Positions 18,453-27,451 of a DNA stretch of 64,000 bases are shown here, one piece after another. Source of the DNA: Olleya marilimosa CAM030 (GTDB lineage Bacteria > Bacteroidota > Bacteroidia > Flavobacteriales > Flavobacteriaceae); assembly GCF_000518485.1 (NCBI RefSeq), contig NZ_JADR01000001.1, positions 434,001-498,000 on the forward strand. Reading direction: 5' to 3'. The notes under the pieces are model-generated. The model was given only the letters and a program-made list of their open reading frames with translations. It did not search any database and was not told the origin of the DNA. Each line of letters opens with the position of its first letter. Position 1 is the stretch's first letter. Both the position numbers and the translations under genes were made by a program.

Positions 18453-20330
18453 ATGAAACGTATCCTTCTTTTATTAGCCATAACGCTAGTATTTTCGTCT
18501 TGTAAAGACCAATTAAAATTAGACACCACTACCACAAAAAAAGCAAAAGACACTTTTATTGTTGCAGAACATTACAATAAAAAAGAAGTCTCTATTGCTA
18601 TGCGTGATGGTGTAAAATTACATACCACTATTTATTCACCTAAAGATACTTCTAAACAGTATCCAATTTTAATGCAACGTACACCTTATAGTTGCAGACC
18701 TTATGGCGAAAATGAGTTTAAAACCTCAATTGGACCTAATCAATATTTAATGAAAGAAGGGAATATTATAGTCTATCAAGATGTTAGAGGACGTTGGAAT
18801 AGCGAAGGAGTTTACGATAATATGCGTGCGTTTATCCCAAATAAAACGGACAAACAATTTGACGAAGCTAGTGACACGTATGACACTATAGATTGGTTAG
18901 TTAATAACGTTGACAACAATAACGGAAACGTTGGTACTTGGGGAATTTCTTATCCTGGTTTTTACACAACTTATTCAACATTGTCAGGGCATCCTGCTTT
19001 AAAAGCAGCATCGCCTCAGGCTTGTATTAGTGATTTCTTTTTTGATGATTTTTTCCATAATGGAGCTTTTTTGTTAAGTTATTGGAGAGCGACTAGTTTA
19101 TTTGGGTACATGAAGGATAAACCTACTACTGAGGCTTGGTATAAGTTTCCGGAAATTGGAACAGAAGATCAATACCAATTTTTTTTAGATGCTGGACCGC
19201 TTAGTAATTTAAATAAATATTTTGGAGAAGAGAATGTATTTTGGAATCAAATAAAGAGCCATCCTAATTATGATGAATTTTGGCAGAGTAGAGGCATTAT
19301 TCAGCATTTAAAAGATATTAAACCAGCGACGCTAGTCGTAGGAGGTTTATTTGATGCAGAGGATTTATATGGTCCTTTTAATACTTATAAGTCTATCGAA
19401 AAAAATAGCAACAACTATAATGGTGTTGTTTTTGGACCATGGAGTCATGGGGATTGGGCAAGAAGTAATGACCGTCAAGTAGTGGGTAACATTCATTTTG
19501 GAGATAGTATCTCTGATTACTTTCAGAAGAATATCGAAACTAAATTCTTTAACCATTTCCTAAAAGAAAAAGCAGATGGTACAGTGGATTTACCAGAAGC
19601 TCACTTTTTTAATACAGGAACCAAACAATGGTCAGATTTTACGGCTTGGCCTCCAGAAAACAGCGTTAAAGAAAGCTATTTTATGCAACCAAATCAGCGT
19701 TTAACGCAAAAAGCAAATCGTATGATAGCGACTAGCGATTTTATTAGTGATCCTAAAAAGCCTATACCATACACGGAAGATATAAAAGTGGTATTTACGC
19801 CACGTAAATTTATGACCGACGATCAGCGTTTTGCATCAAGACGTCCCGATGTTTTAACTTTTGAAACTGAAGTTTTAGAAAATGACATTACTTTAGCTGG
19901 AGATATTTTAGCCAAATTACAAGTGTCAACAACAGGTACATCTGCAGACTGGATTGTAAAAGTTATAGATGTTTTTCCTGCAGACACAGAAAACACTGAC
20001 GATGTACAAGACCATTTAAAACTAAGTAATTATCACATGATGGTTAGAAGCGAAACCATGCGTGGACGTTTTAGAAACAGTATGACTAATCCAGAACCTT
20101 TTGAACCAAACCAAAAAACAGCGGTTAACATTAAGCTGCAAGATGTGTTACACACATTTAAAAAAGGCCATAAAATACAAGTACAAGTACAAAGTACATT
20201 TTTTCCTTATATAGATATTAATCCACAAACCTATGTAGATAATATTTTTGAAGCAAAAGCGTCGGATTTTAAAGCACAAACACATAAGGTTTATAATGAT
20301 TCTGCAATAGAGTTTTCAGTTTTAAAGTAA
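18453..20330 (+). CDS. CocE/NonD-family hydrolase lipoprotein
   Basis: 625 residues. A lipoprotein signal peptide ends at the FSSC lipobox (Cys17). The S15-type alpha/beta hydrolase domain follows, with MRDGVKLHTTIYSPKD, QDVRGRWNSEGVY, the nucleophile Ser166 in GTWGISYPGF, the acid in VGGLFDAEDLYGP and the histidine in GPWSHGDW. The C-terminal jelly-roll (about 410-620) is the usual X-Pro-peptidase/CocE beta domain. Relatives are alpha-amino-acid ester hydrolases, cocaine esterase or X-prolyl dipeptidyl peptidases. In this lineage an envelope role in peptide or ester breakdown is likely. The substrate cannot be read from sequence. Confidence 0.87.
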   Translation: MKRILLLLAITLVFSSCKDQLKLDTTTTKKAKDTFIVAEHYNKKEVSIAMRDGVKLHTTIYSPKDTSKQYPILMQRTPYSCRPYGENEFKTSIGPNQYLMKEGNIIVYQDVRGRWNSEGVYDNMRAFIPNKTDKQFDEASDTYDTIDWLVNNVDNNNGNVGTWGISYPGFYTTYSTLSGHPALKAASPQACISDFFFDDFFHNGAFLLSYWRATSLFGYMKDKPTTEAWYKFPEIGTEDQYQFFLDAGPLSNLNKYFGEENVFWNQIKSHPNYDEFWQSRGIIQHLKDIKPATLVVGGLFDAEDLYGPFNTYKSIEKNSNNYNGVVFGPWSHGDWARSNDRQVVGNIHFGDSISDYFQKNIETKFFNHFLKEKADGTVDLPEAHFFNTGTKQWSDFTAWPPENSVKESYFMQPNQRLTQKANRMIATSDFISDPKKPIPYTEDIKVVFTPRKFMTDDQRFASRRPDVLTFETEVLENDITLAGDILAKLQVSTTGTSADWIVKVIDVFPADTENTDDVQDHLKLSNYHMMVRSETMRGRFRNSMTNPEPFEPNQKTAVNIKLQDVLHTFKKGHKIQVQVQSTFFPYIDINPQTYVDNIFEAKASDFKAQTHKVYNDSAIEFSVLK

Positions 20331-20376
20331 AATATTGAAACTTTTTCCTACATTTAGTAACTAAACTAACCATTTT

Positions 20377-21912
20377 ATGCTAAGAAAAGTTTTTGGAAGC
20401 GCTGTGTTTGGTGTCGAAGCCACAACAATAACCGTTGAAGTAAATATAGATAGTGGTATTGGCTACCATCTTGTAGGTCTTCCGGACAACGCGATTAAAG
20501 AAAGTAATTTTAGGATTGCAGCAGCACTACAAAATAATGGTTATAAAATTCCTGGAAAAAAAATAATTATTAATATGTCACCAGCAGACCTTCGTAAAGA
20601 AGGTTCTGCTTATGACTTGACTTTGGCAATGGGTATTTTAGCTGCATCTAAACAGATAGCAGCAGATAATTTAGAAGACTTTCTAATCATGGGTGAGTTA
20701 TCCTTAGATGGAAGCTTACAGCCAATAAAAGGTGCTTTACCAATAGCTATAAAGGCTAGAGAAGAAGGCTATAAAGGTTTTATATTACCCATTCAAAATG
20801 TAAAAGAAGCTGCTATTGTTGATGGATTGGAAGTCTATGGAGTAGAAAATATCAAACAAGTCATTAATTATTTTGATAAAGGCGAAGCTTTAGAGCAAAC
20901 TATAATTGATACAAGAAAAGAGTTTGAAAAAAACTTAGACTTTCCAGAATTTGATTTTAGTGATGTAAAAGGTCAAGAATCTATAAAACGTTGCATGGAA
21001 ATTGCTGCAGCAGGTGGGCATAATATTATTTTAATTGGTCCTCCAGGAGCAGGAAAAACTATGTTAGCTAAGCGTCTGCCAAGTATTTTGCCACCAATGA
21101 CTTTGCATGAAGCGTTAGAAACCACTAAAATACACAGTGTTGTTGGACGTGTTAAAGATTCAGGGTTAATGGCTCAAAGACCCTTTAGAAGTCCACATCA
21201 TACTATCAGTGATGTTGCTTTAGTTGGCGGAGGAGCGTATCCACAACCAGGTGAAATATCTTTATCACACAATGGTGTTTTATTTTTAGACGAATTACCA
21301 GAATTTAAACGAGGCGTTTTAGAGGTGATGCGACAACCTTTGGAAGACAGAGAAGTAACCATTTCTAGAGCTAGATTTACTGTTACATATCCATCCTCTT
21401 TTATGTTGGTAGCTAGTATGAATCCAAGTCCAAGTGGTTATTTTAACGATCCTGATGCTCCTGTTACAAGTAGTCCAGCCGAAATGCAACGCTATTTAAG
21501 TAAGATTTCTGGACCATTACTAGACAGAATAGACATACATATAGAAGTTACACCTGTACCTTTTGAAAAATTATCTGAAGAACGTAAAGGTGAATCTTCG
21601 GTTGATATTAGGAAACGTGTTACTACTGCAAGACAAATACAGACAAAACGTTTTGCTGAATTAGAAAATGTCCATTATAATGCTCAAATGTCTACTAAAC
21701 AAATTAGGGTGTATTGTAAGCTTGAAGACGCTTCAAAACAATTACTTAAAACAGCAATGGAACGCTTAAATCTTTCCGCTAGAGCGTACGACAGAATATT
21801 AAAAGTTTCTAGAACAATAGCGGATTTAGAAGGTAGTGTGGACGTTAAAGGAAATCATATAAGTGAGGCCATCCAATACAGAAGTTTAGATAGAGATGGT
21901 TGGCTAGGATAA
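20377..21912 (+). CDS. YifB/ComM-family Mg-chelatase-like AAA+ ATPase
   Basis: 511 residues. The N-terminal ChlI/Lon-C-like domain (about 1-165) includes VEVNIDSGIGYHLVGLPDNA and SPADLRKEGSAYDL. It is followed by the AAA+ module with Walker A GPPGAGKT, FRSPHHT, Walker B LFLDELPEF and the ASMNPSPSGY segment. A C-terminal Mg-chelatase lid domain ends with LNLSARAYDRILKVSRTIADLEG. In naturally competent bacteria ComM is a hexameric branch-migration helicase that helps integrate foreign DNA; the same role is plausible here. Length is typical. It lies directly before the NRSSW/7TM/kinase operon but has its own start region and no evident link to it. Confidence 0.92.
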   Translation: MLRKVFGSAVFGVEATTITVEVNIDSGIGYHLVGLPDNAIKESNFRIAAALQNNGYKIPGKKIIINMSPADLRKEGSAYDLTLAMGILAASKQIAADNLEDFLIMGELSLDGSLQPIKGALPIAIKAREEGYKGFILPIQNVKEAAIVDGLEVYGVENIKQVINYFDKGEALEQTIIDTRKEFEKNLDFPEFDFSDVKGQESIKRCMEIAAAGGHNIILIGPPGAGKTMLAKRLPSILPPMTLHEALETTKIHSVVGRVKDSGLMAQRPFRSPHHTISDVALVGGGAYPQPGEISLSHNGVLFLDELPEFKRGVLEVMRQPLEDREVTISRARFTVTYPSSFMLVASMNPSPSGYFNDPDAPVTSSPAEMQRYLSKISGPLLDRIDIHIEVTPVPFEKLSEERKGESSVDIRKRVTTARQIQTKRFAELENVHYNAQMSTKQIRVYCKLEDASKQLLKTAMERLNLSARAYDRILKVSRTIADLEGSVDVKGNHISEAIQYRSLDRDGWLG

Positions 21913-21938
21913 TTGTTTAAAGTTTAATAGATTTTCTG

Positions 21939-21946
21939 TACTTTCG
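21939..21946 (+). promoter_or_regulatory. Candidate promoter of the NRSSW/7TM/kinase operon
   Basis: TACTTTCG resembles the TAnnTTTG -7 box with one mismatch. A TTG lies 23 bp upstream (21913-21915), within the -33/-7 spacing range. It is 38 bp before the first gene of the operon. Confidence 0.4.
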
Positions 21947-21983
21947 TGGTCAAGCTATTAATAACTATAAACCAAATTTTAAA

Positions 21984-22343
21984 ATGTCAGAACCAACTGG
22001 AAAAATTTCGGCTAGCGAAGCTGAAATATTAAGTGACGCATGGACTAAACTGCGTCAAGAAGCTAATAACAATGCTGCAGAACAAGAAGATAACAGGTCT
22101 TCGTGGTATTCTCTTGAAGATATGGAAGCTTTTATTAAAATGATAAAAGACAAAAACACTAATGTAAATGGTGTTAGATGCTATTTAGGTGTACAAACCG
22201 ATAAAGCTAATCCTAAAGGCTTAACTACAATATTTATGGTGCCAACAGAAGATGTTAATGGTAAAAACATAGATATTAAAGGTGCAGATGGAATAGATAG
22301 AGGACAAGGAGGAATGCCTCCAGGAGCTGGCTATCCAAATTAA
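21984..22343 (+). CDS. Unknown protein with NRSSWxSL domain (soluble form)
   Basis: 119 residues, no signal peptide or membrane segment. The domain at about 40-95 reads DNRSSWYSLEDMEAFIKMIK, then GVRCYLGVQ, then LTTIFMVPT, and the protein ends in a Gly/Pro-rich tail MPPGAGYPN. The same three blocks recur in the protein at 23186, which adds a membrane anchor, so the two are paralogues. I do not recognise a named family. It is the first gene of an apparent operon and sits 5 bp before the first of three seven-helix proteins; a regulatory or sensory partnership is inferred from that only. Confidence 0.75.
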   Translation: MSEPTGKISASEAEILSDAWTKLRQEANNNAAEQEDNRSSWYSLEDMEAFIKMIKDKNTNVNGVRCYLGVQTDKANPKGLTTIFMVPTEDVNGKNIDIKGADGIDRGQGGMPPGAGYPN

Positions 22344-22348
22344 TTATT

Positions 22349-23065
22349 ATGGAAGAATTTTTAAAGGACAATTACAGTATTTTAACTAAATTCTTCATTT
22401 TAGTAGCAGTTGTTTCTGGTCTTGTAACTTACAAGAAACATAAAGGAACACCTGCTACTTTTTTTGTCAAAGTATTAATTTACTTTTTGATTATTGAGAT
22501 AATTGGTACTTATTCTTCAGTTTATCACAAATTTAGTTTTTTAGAGCCAATCTATAATTCATTATTTAGACAAAATTATTGGTGGTATACGATTACCTTT
22601 GATATTATTGGTATAGTATTGTTTTCGCTATTGTTTCAAAAAATAATTCATAACAGATTGTTTAGTAGTATATTAAAGTATAGTACGTATGGATTTGCAA
22701 TTTTTTCTATACTTTATATAGTATTTAATCGTGATTTGTTTTTCTCTCAATTTTTCCCAGTAGTTCAAATATTAGGAGCCTTAATAATATTAAGTTGTAG
22801 TGTGTTTTATTTTATCGAATTACTACTTAATGATAAAATTATAAAGTTTTATAAGTTCCTATATTTTTATGTTGCAATAGCTATTTTTATTTGGTGGATT
22901 GTTGTGACACCTTTAACCTTTTATGATGTTTACATGGTAAATAGTGATTGGAATTATATTTTATTAAAGTGGCAAATTTACTTATCTCTAAACTTTATAA
23001 TGTATATCTCATTTGCTATTGGTTTTATAGTTTCTGAACCAGAAAGTTTAATTAAGTTGGATTAA
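22349..23065 (+). CDS. Seven-helix membrane protein, paralogue 1
   Basis: 238 residues with about seven transmembrane segments (near 10-28, 38-56, 77-96, 109-127, 134-159, 170-192, 210-228). Conserved with the paralogues at 23696 and 24404 are an N-terminal amphipathic start (MEEFLKDNYSIL), FYFIELL after helix 5, WW followed by TP and FY in helix 6, an aromatic DW before helix 7, and a final FAIGFIVSEP. No catalytic motif is visible. The topology suggests a membrane sensor or transporter-like unit. It is paired 5 bp downstream of an NRSSW-domain protein. Confidence 0.75.
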   Translation: MEEFLKDNYSILTKFFILVAVVSGLVTYKKHKGTPATFFVKVLIYFLIIEIIGTYSSVYHKFSFLEPIYNSLFRQNYWWYTITFDIIGIVLFSLLFQKIIHNRLFSSILKYSTYGFAIFSILYIVFNRDLFFSQFFPVVQILGALIILSCSVFYFIELLLNDKIIKFYKFLYFYVAIAIFIWWIVVTPLTFYDVYMVNSDWNYILLKWQIYLSLNFIMYISFAIGFIVSEPESLIKLD

Positions 23066-23185
23066 AAGACGCTTTATTTTTAATATAATTAATAATATTT
23101 CAGTCAAGATAGTTTCTTTATTAAAAGATAGTTAACTAATTTTTTTTTAGTACTTTTAAAACGCTATTAATCAACTTAAAAACAT

Positions 23186-23686
23186 ATGAAAAACTTAGGA
23201 AGCTTAATCTTAGGATTAATTATTGGTGCATTATTAATGTACTTTTACATGAATAATTTAGATGGTTCTCACATTAGTAACCCAGTTATTAAGCCAAGAG
23301 GTGTAATTACACCAACTCAAGCAATTGTGTTAGATTCTACCTACAATTCTAGGCATACTTTAATTAGCGATAGTATTGTAAAACGTCCAGATAATCGCTC
23401 TAGTTGGTGGTCTTTAGATGATGTTACTAATTATATAGATTATGCTAAAAATCAATCTGATAGTTTAGGATATAACATGAGCGGATTAAGAATTTATTTA
23501 GGAGCTTATCCAACGGTTAAAAACCAAGTAGGATATACTACAATGTTTATGGTGCCAACTGGAGAGCTGCAAATGGTTGAAGGCAGTAAAGGGTTTACAG
23601 CTTCTGCTAATAATGATATTGAAGGAGCTAATCCTTTAAATATGGGAACAGCTGGTAATCCTCCAAACTCTAATTATCCTCATTAA
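23186..23686 (+). CDS. Membrane-anchored NRSSWxSL-domain protein
   Basis: 166 residues. A single N-terminal hydrophobic helix (about 4-22, LGSLILGLIIGALLMYFYM) anchors it. A linker leads to the domain shared with the protein at 21984: DNRSSWWSLDDVTNYIDYAK, GLRIYLGAY and GYTTMFMVPTG, then a tail ending PPNSNYPH. So this protein is a paralogue of the upstream one with a membrane anchor added. Function unknown. A 120 bp gap before it, ending in TAGTACTTTTAAAACG, may hold a second promoter of the operon. Confidence 0.75.
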   Translation: MKNLGSLILGLIIGALLMYFYMNNLDGSHISNPVIKPRGVITPTQAIVLDSTYNSRHTLISDSIVKRPDNRSSWWSLDDVTNYIDYAKNQSDSLGYNMSGLRIYLGAYPTVKNQVGYTTMFMVPTGELQMVEGSKGFTASANNDIEGANPLNMGTAGNPPNSNYPH

Positions 23687-23695
23687 TCCGTAATA

Positions 23696-24400
23696 GTGGA
23701 AACATTTTTAAGACAAAATTATAGTGTAATAACTCATAGTATTGAGTTGTTGGCTGTGCTTGTTGCAGTATTTTGTTACAAAAAATACAAGTTTACTTCT
23801 GGAAAATACTTTATTTACTTTTTAGTTTATGTATTTATTATTGATTTGGTAGGCGAGTATCCTTCGTTTTATAATACCTTTGAATGGTTAAAAATTGTAG
23901 AGCAGTCCGTTTTTAGATATAATTATTGGCTGTTTACTATTTTTTATATTCTTGCAAGCATTTTATTTTTTATGTTTTATTATCATAAAATTTTAAAAAA
24001 TAAAATACATAAAAAAATAGTGTTAGTCGTTGGCGTATTAAGTTTACTAATTTCTATAATCTATATTGTATGTCATATAGACCAGTTTTTTAAAGGTTTT
24101 TTACCTTTAATAAGTGTCTTAGCAGCTTTATCTATTATTACTTATACAACCTGTTATTTTATCGAATTATTACAAAGTGATAAGTTGCTAAATTTTTATA
24201 AATTATTAAACTTTTACATAAGCATAGCTTTGTTTTTTTGGTGGTTAATAACCACTCCAGTGCTCTTTTATGGCGTGTATAATTCTGAAGAAGATTGGAA
24301 CTTTGTAATCTTAAAATGGCAAATATTTTTGTTTTCAAATATATTAATGTATTTGACTTATGCATTTGGATTATTAATATCAAAGCCTCATGAAAAATAA
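23696..24400 (+). CDS. Seven-helix membrane protein, paralogue 2
   Basis: 234 residues starting at GTG. This start is supported because METFLRQNYSVITHSIELLA aligns with the beginnings of both paralogues. About seven transmembrane helices are seen, with the shared CYFIELLQSDK, FFWWLITTP, LFYGVY, DWNFVILKWQ and YAFGLLISKP blocks. No enzyme motif is present. Spacing is 9 bp from the preceding NRSSW-domain gene and 3 bp to the next paralogue, so it is cotranscribed with both. Confidence 0.75.
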   Translation: METFLRQNYSVITHSIELLAVLVAVFCYKKYKFTSGKYFIYFLVYVFIIDLVGEYPSFYNTFEWLKIVEQSVFRYNYWLFTIFYILASILFFMFYYHKILKNKIHKKIVLVVGVLSLLISIIYIVCHIDQFFKGFLPLISVLAALSIITYTTCYFIELLQSDKLLNFYKLLNFYISIALFFWWLITTPVLFYGVYNSEEDWNFVILKWQIFLFSNILMYLTYAFGLLISKPHEK

Positions 24401-24403
24401 TAT

Positions 24404-25108
24404 ATGATAGATTTTCTAACCAAGAACTTCAATTTTATTAATTACTTTTTTGAATTTTTTGCTCTTGTAACAGGAGTTGTTTTATTTAAAAAACACAAAA
24501 GTACAGCTACAAAAATTTTTATATTTTTTTTAGCTTACATAGTGTTTGTAGAGTTTGTAGGTTTTGTTTTAACTTACCTTAAATCCAATACACTAGTGCA
24601 CTTTGTAAGACAGTTAGGGGTAACGACAAGACTGTGGTATAATGTTTTTTGGTTATTTGGAAGTATAGTATTTATCTTATATTACTATTACAATTTGTTT
24701 AAAATTAAACAATTTAAGACTGTGATTAAATACCTAGGCTTGTTATATGTTTTAATTTTTATTGTACACGTAGTATTTAATTACAACGCCTTTTTTAATT
24801 CTCATCACACGTTTTATTTTATTTTAGACGCTTTAATAATATTTTTATGTGTAACGCTATTTTGTTTAGAGTTGCTTAAAAGTGACGACCTTTTAAATCT
24901 ATCAAAATCATTTGCTGTTTATGCTACTTTTGGGTTATTTTTATGGTGGCTAATAACAACTCCAATTATTTTTTACGAAACTTACAATACTACTGCAGAC
25001 TGGGATTTTGCAAATTTAAAACGTCGCGTATTTCTATTTGCTAATATATTTATGTATACTTGTTTTGTATTGGGATTAATAGCTTCTAAACCACAAAAAA
25101 ATAAATGA
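24404..25108 (+). CDS. Seven-helix membrane protein, paralogue 3
   Basis: 234 residues, again about seven helices with LFCLELLKSDDLLNLSK, LFLWWLITTPIIFYETY, ADWDFANLK and FVLGLIASKP matching the two upstream paralogues. It is most similar by eye to paralogue 2. Its TGA stop overlaps the kinase start (ATGA), so kinase translation should be coupled to this protein. That coupling makes it the best candidate for a sensory partner of the kinase. Function otherwise unknown. Confidence 0.75.
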   Translation: MIDFLTKNFNFINYFFEFFALVTGVVLFKKHKSTATKIFIFFLAYIVFVEFVGFVLTYLKSNTLVHFVRQLGVTTRLWYNVFWLFGSIVFILYYYYNLFKIKQFKTVIKYLGLLYVLIFIVHVVFNYNAFFNSHHTFYFILDALIIFLCVTLFCLELLKSDDLLNLSKSFAVYATFGLFLWWLITTPIIFYETYNTTADWDFANLKRRVFLFANIFMYTCFVLGLIASKPQKNK

Positions 25109-25926
25109 TTAATATTTTAAATCTTATACAAACACAACCAACCTCTTCAGAGTCTGAACGCTATTTACTTATATACATGATTGGAGTACTAATTGTAGTC
25201 ACTACTTTGGTTGTATTATTTTTTATTGTATTTCAAAAAAGAAAAAACTCACTACTATTAGATAAAATTTTACAACAACGCGCATTTGATTTAGAGCTAT
25301 CAAATGCCCAAACCGAAATACAAGAACAAACACTAAAAAATATTGGTTGGGAGCTTCATGATAATGTTGGGCAATTATTAGCAGCTGCAAGCATGCAACT
25401 TAATATTCTTAAAACTAAATTAAATGTTGACGGAAACGAAAACTTTACTGAAGCCTCAGATTTTGTAAAACAAAGTTTAAAGGAAGTTAGGATGTTATCG
25501 CGATCATTAAATAATGAAGTGATACTAAATATTGGTTTTGAACAGTCAATTACCAACGAGTTAAACCGACTTAAAAAAATGAAGTTTGCCTCGGCAGAAT
25601 TACAAGTTAAAGGTGATGTTGTTCCATTTAATGATAAAAAACACGAGATTATTATATTTAGGATTCTACAAGAGTTTTTTTCCAATACAGTTAAATATTC
25701 CAACGCAAAAAACCTTACTGTAACATTAAATTATTTAGAAGATAAACTACTTTTAGTCGCAACAGACGATGGTAAAGGTTTTGATACAGATACAGTTGAA
25801 AAAGGTTCTGGTTTATTAAACATGAAAAGTCGTGCCGAACTTATTAATACAACCTATAATTTGACTTCAAAACCAGGAGAAGGTGTTAAGTTACAATTAG
25901 AATACCCTTTTATAAAACAATCTTAA
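25105..25926 (+). CDS. NarL-class sensor histidine kinase
   Basis: 273 residues. One transmembrane helix (about 22-43) is followed by a coiled linker and a HisKA_3 dimerisation domain with the phosphoacceptor His85 in WELHDNVGQLLAAA. The HATPase domain has the N-box EFFSNTVKYSNA, the G-box DDGKGF and GSGLLNMKSRAELI. There is almost no extracytoplasmic sensor region, only about 20 residues before the helix, so sensing is probably done by the membrane proteins encoded before it. No response regulator is encoded next to it; the following gene is convergent. Kinases of this class normally phosphorylate LuxR/NarL-type receivers. Confidence 0.88.
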   Translation: MINILNLIQTQPTSSESERYLLIYMIGVLIVVTTLVVLFFIVFQKRKNSLLLDKILQQRAFDLELSNAQTEIQEQTLKNIGWELHDNVGQLLAAASMQLNILKTKLNVDGNENFTEASDFVKQSLKEVRMLSRSLNNEVILNIGFEQSITNELNRLKKMKFASAELQVKGDVVPFNDKKHEIIIFRILQEFFSNTVKYSNAKNLTVTLNYLEDKLLLVATDDGKGFDTDTVEKGSGLLNMKSRAELINTTYNLTSKPGEGVKLQLEYPFIKQS

Positions 25927-25936
25927 AAAGCTATTA

Positions 25937-27307
25937 TTATAGCCATTTAAGAGCCTTTTTAACAAAGTTTAATTTTCCATTATAAGGTGCATAGCGTACA
26001 GGTATGTCCAACCAATTTGCTTTTTTTACAACCCCTTTTTTATGGCTAAAGGTGTCAAAAGTATACTGTCCATGATAAGCACCAAGTCCACTATTACCAA
26101 TACCTCCAAAAGGTAATCTATGGTTTGCAAAGTGTACAATGGTATCATTTATACAACCACCACCAAACGAGAATTTTTGTATTAATTGTTTCGCTTTCGC
26201 GGAATTTGTGCTAAATACATATAAGCTTAAAGGTTTATTATACGATAAAATAATAGTCTCTAATTCCGAATCTTTTTTGTACGAAATCACAGGAAGTATA
26301 GGTCCAAAAATTTCATTTTTCATGACTTCGCTGTCAAGTAGAGGCTCATCAATAACAGTAGGAGCAATGTACAAATTAGAAGCATCAGTCTGTCCACCAA
26401 TAATGCAGTTTTGATTAACTAACATTTTTGATAAACGCTCAAAGTTTTTAAGGTTTATAATACGAGCATAATCTTTAGATTGTTTTGGAGTAGTGGAGTA
26501 TGCTGATTGTATTTCATGCTGCATAGCTTTATAAAAAGCTGCTTTGTTACTATCATGTATTAAAACATAATCTGGTGCTATACACGTTTGGCCTGCGTTT
26601 ACAAATTTACCCCAAACTATGCGTTTTGCAGCTAATTTTATATTTGCTGTATCATCTATAATACACGGATTTTTCCCTCCTAACTCCAAGGTTACAGGAG
26701 TTAAGTTTGGAGCAGCAGCTTTAGCAACTATTTTACCAACTGCAACACTACCTGTAAAGAAAATATAATCCCAATGTTGTTCCAGTAATTTAGTTGAGGT
26801 TTCTACACCACCTTGTACGACCGTAACATGCTCTGGTTTAAAAACAGTTTTAATAATATCGCTAATTAATGCAGAGGTGTGTGGTGTTAACTCACTAGGT
26901 TTTAAAATGGCTGTATTTCCTGCTGCAATTGCACCAACAAGAGGTGCTAAAGCTAATTGGTAGGGATAATTCCAAGGTGCGATTATCAAAACACTTCCAT
27001 AAGGTTCTGCATACAAATAATCAGAAGACGGAAAGTTTAATAATACAGGAAATACGCGCTTTGGTTTTGCCCATTTATTTAATTTTTTTATAGTAAGTTT
27101 TAAATCCTGAATAACAATAGCGGTTTCAGTTAAAACACTTTCAAATTCTGGTTTTTTAAAATCGTTATATAAGGCATCTATAATATCTTGCTCTCTAGAT
27201 TCTAATTGATTTAATAGTGATTTTAAAAGTGTTTTTCTATAAGAAACACTTAATGTTTTACCTGTTTTAAAATACGTCTTTTGATTGTTTAATAATTCCG
27301 GAATCAT
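25937..27307 (-). CDS. Aldehyde dehydrogenase, class 3 type
   Basis: 456 residues with FTGSVAVGK (cofactor loop, about 194), the general base Glu208 in LELGGKNP and catalytic Cys242 in NAGQTCIAP. The short length and the KPSELTPHTS and HLPFGG-like RLPFGGIGNSGLGAYHG segments place it in the class 3 / fatty aldehyde group. It oxidises medium- or long-chain aldehydes to acids using NAD(P)+. The C-terminal KKALKWL tail is amphipathic and may touch membrane. The coding sequence contains one in-frame copy of the dispersed hairpin element (NSAKAK segment). It faces the histidine kinase gene convergently across 10 bp. Confidence 0.9.
   Translation of the reverse strand: MIPELLNNQKTYFKTGKTLSVSYRKTLLKSLLNQLESREQDIIDALYNDFKKPEFESVLTETAIVIQDLKLTIKKLNKWAKPKRVFPVLLNFPSSDYLYAEPYGSVLIIAPWNYPYQLALAPLVGAIAAGNTAILKPSELTPHTSALISDIIKTVFKPEHVTVVQGGVETSTKLLEQHWDYIFFTGSVAVGKIVAKAAAPNLTPVTLELGGKNPCIIDDTANIKLAAKRIVWGKFVNAGQTCIAPDYVLIHDSNKAAFYKAMQHEIQSAYSTTPKQSKDYARIINLKNFERLSKMLVNQNCIIGGQTDASNLYIAPTVIDEPLLDSEVMKNEIFGPILPVISYKKDSELETIILSYNKPLSLYVFSTNSAKAKQLIQKFSFGGGCINDTIVHFANHRLPFGGIGNSGLGAYHGQYTFDTFSHKKGVVKKANWLDIPVRYAPYNGKLNFVKKALKWL
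26189..26207 (-). repeat. Dispersed GAAA-hairpin element, copy 3 (in the aldehyde dehydrogenase gene)
   Basis: On the minus strand TTCCGCGAAAGCGAAA, core GCGAAAGC. It is read in frame as Asn-Ser-Ala-Lys-Ala-Lys without disturbing the gene. Confidence 0.75.
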
Positions 27308-27376
27308 CGTTGTGTTTTAAAATTAAAGATAAACTATTTTATTGGTTTGCTGCTCATGCGTTAGTGGTAGTAATGG

Positions 27377-27423
27377 CATCCTTTTTTTGCTGCCATATAT
27401 GGCAAAAAAAGATATAATGGATG
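27377..27423. repeat. Inverted repeat between the RluA-type and aldehyde dehydrogenase genes
   Basis: TGCCATATATGGCA (27391-27404) is a perfect 14 bp palindrome flanked by a T-run on the left and an A-run on the right, with outer arms CATCC and GGATG. Neither strand has a T-run after the stem, so it is not an ordinary terminator. It could be an operator for the aldehyde dehydrogenase gene 70 bp downstream. Confidence 0.5.
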
Positions 27424-27451
27424 ACACGACCCTTGTGGTAACGCCCAATAC

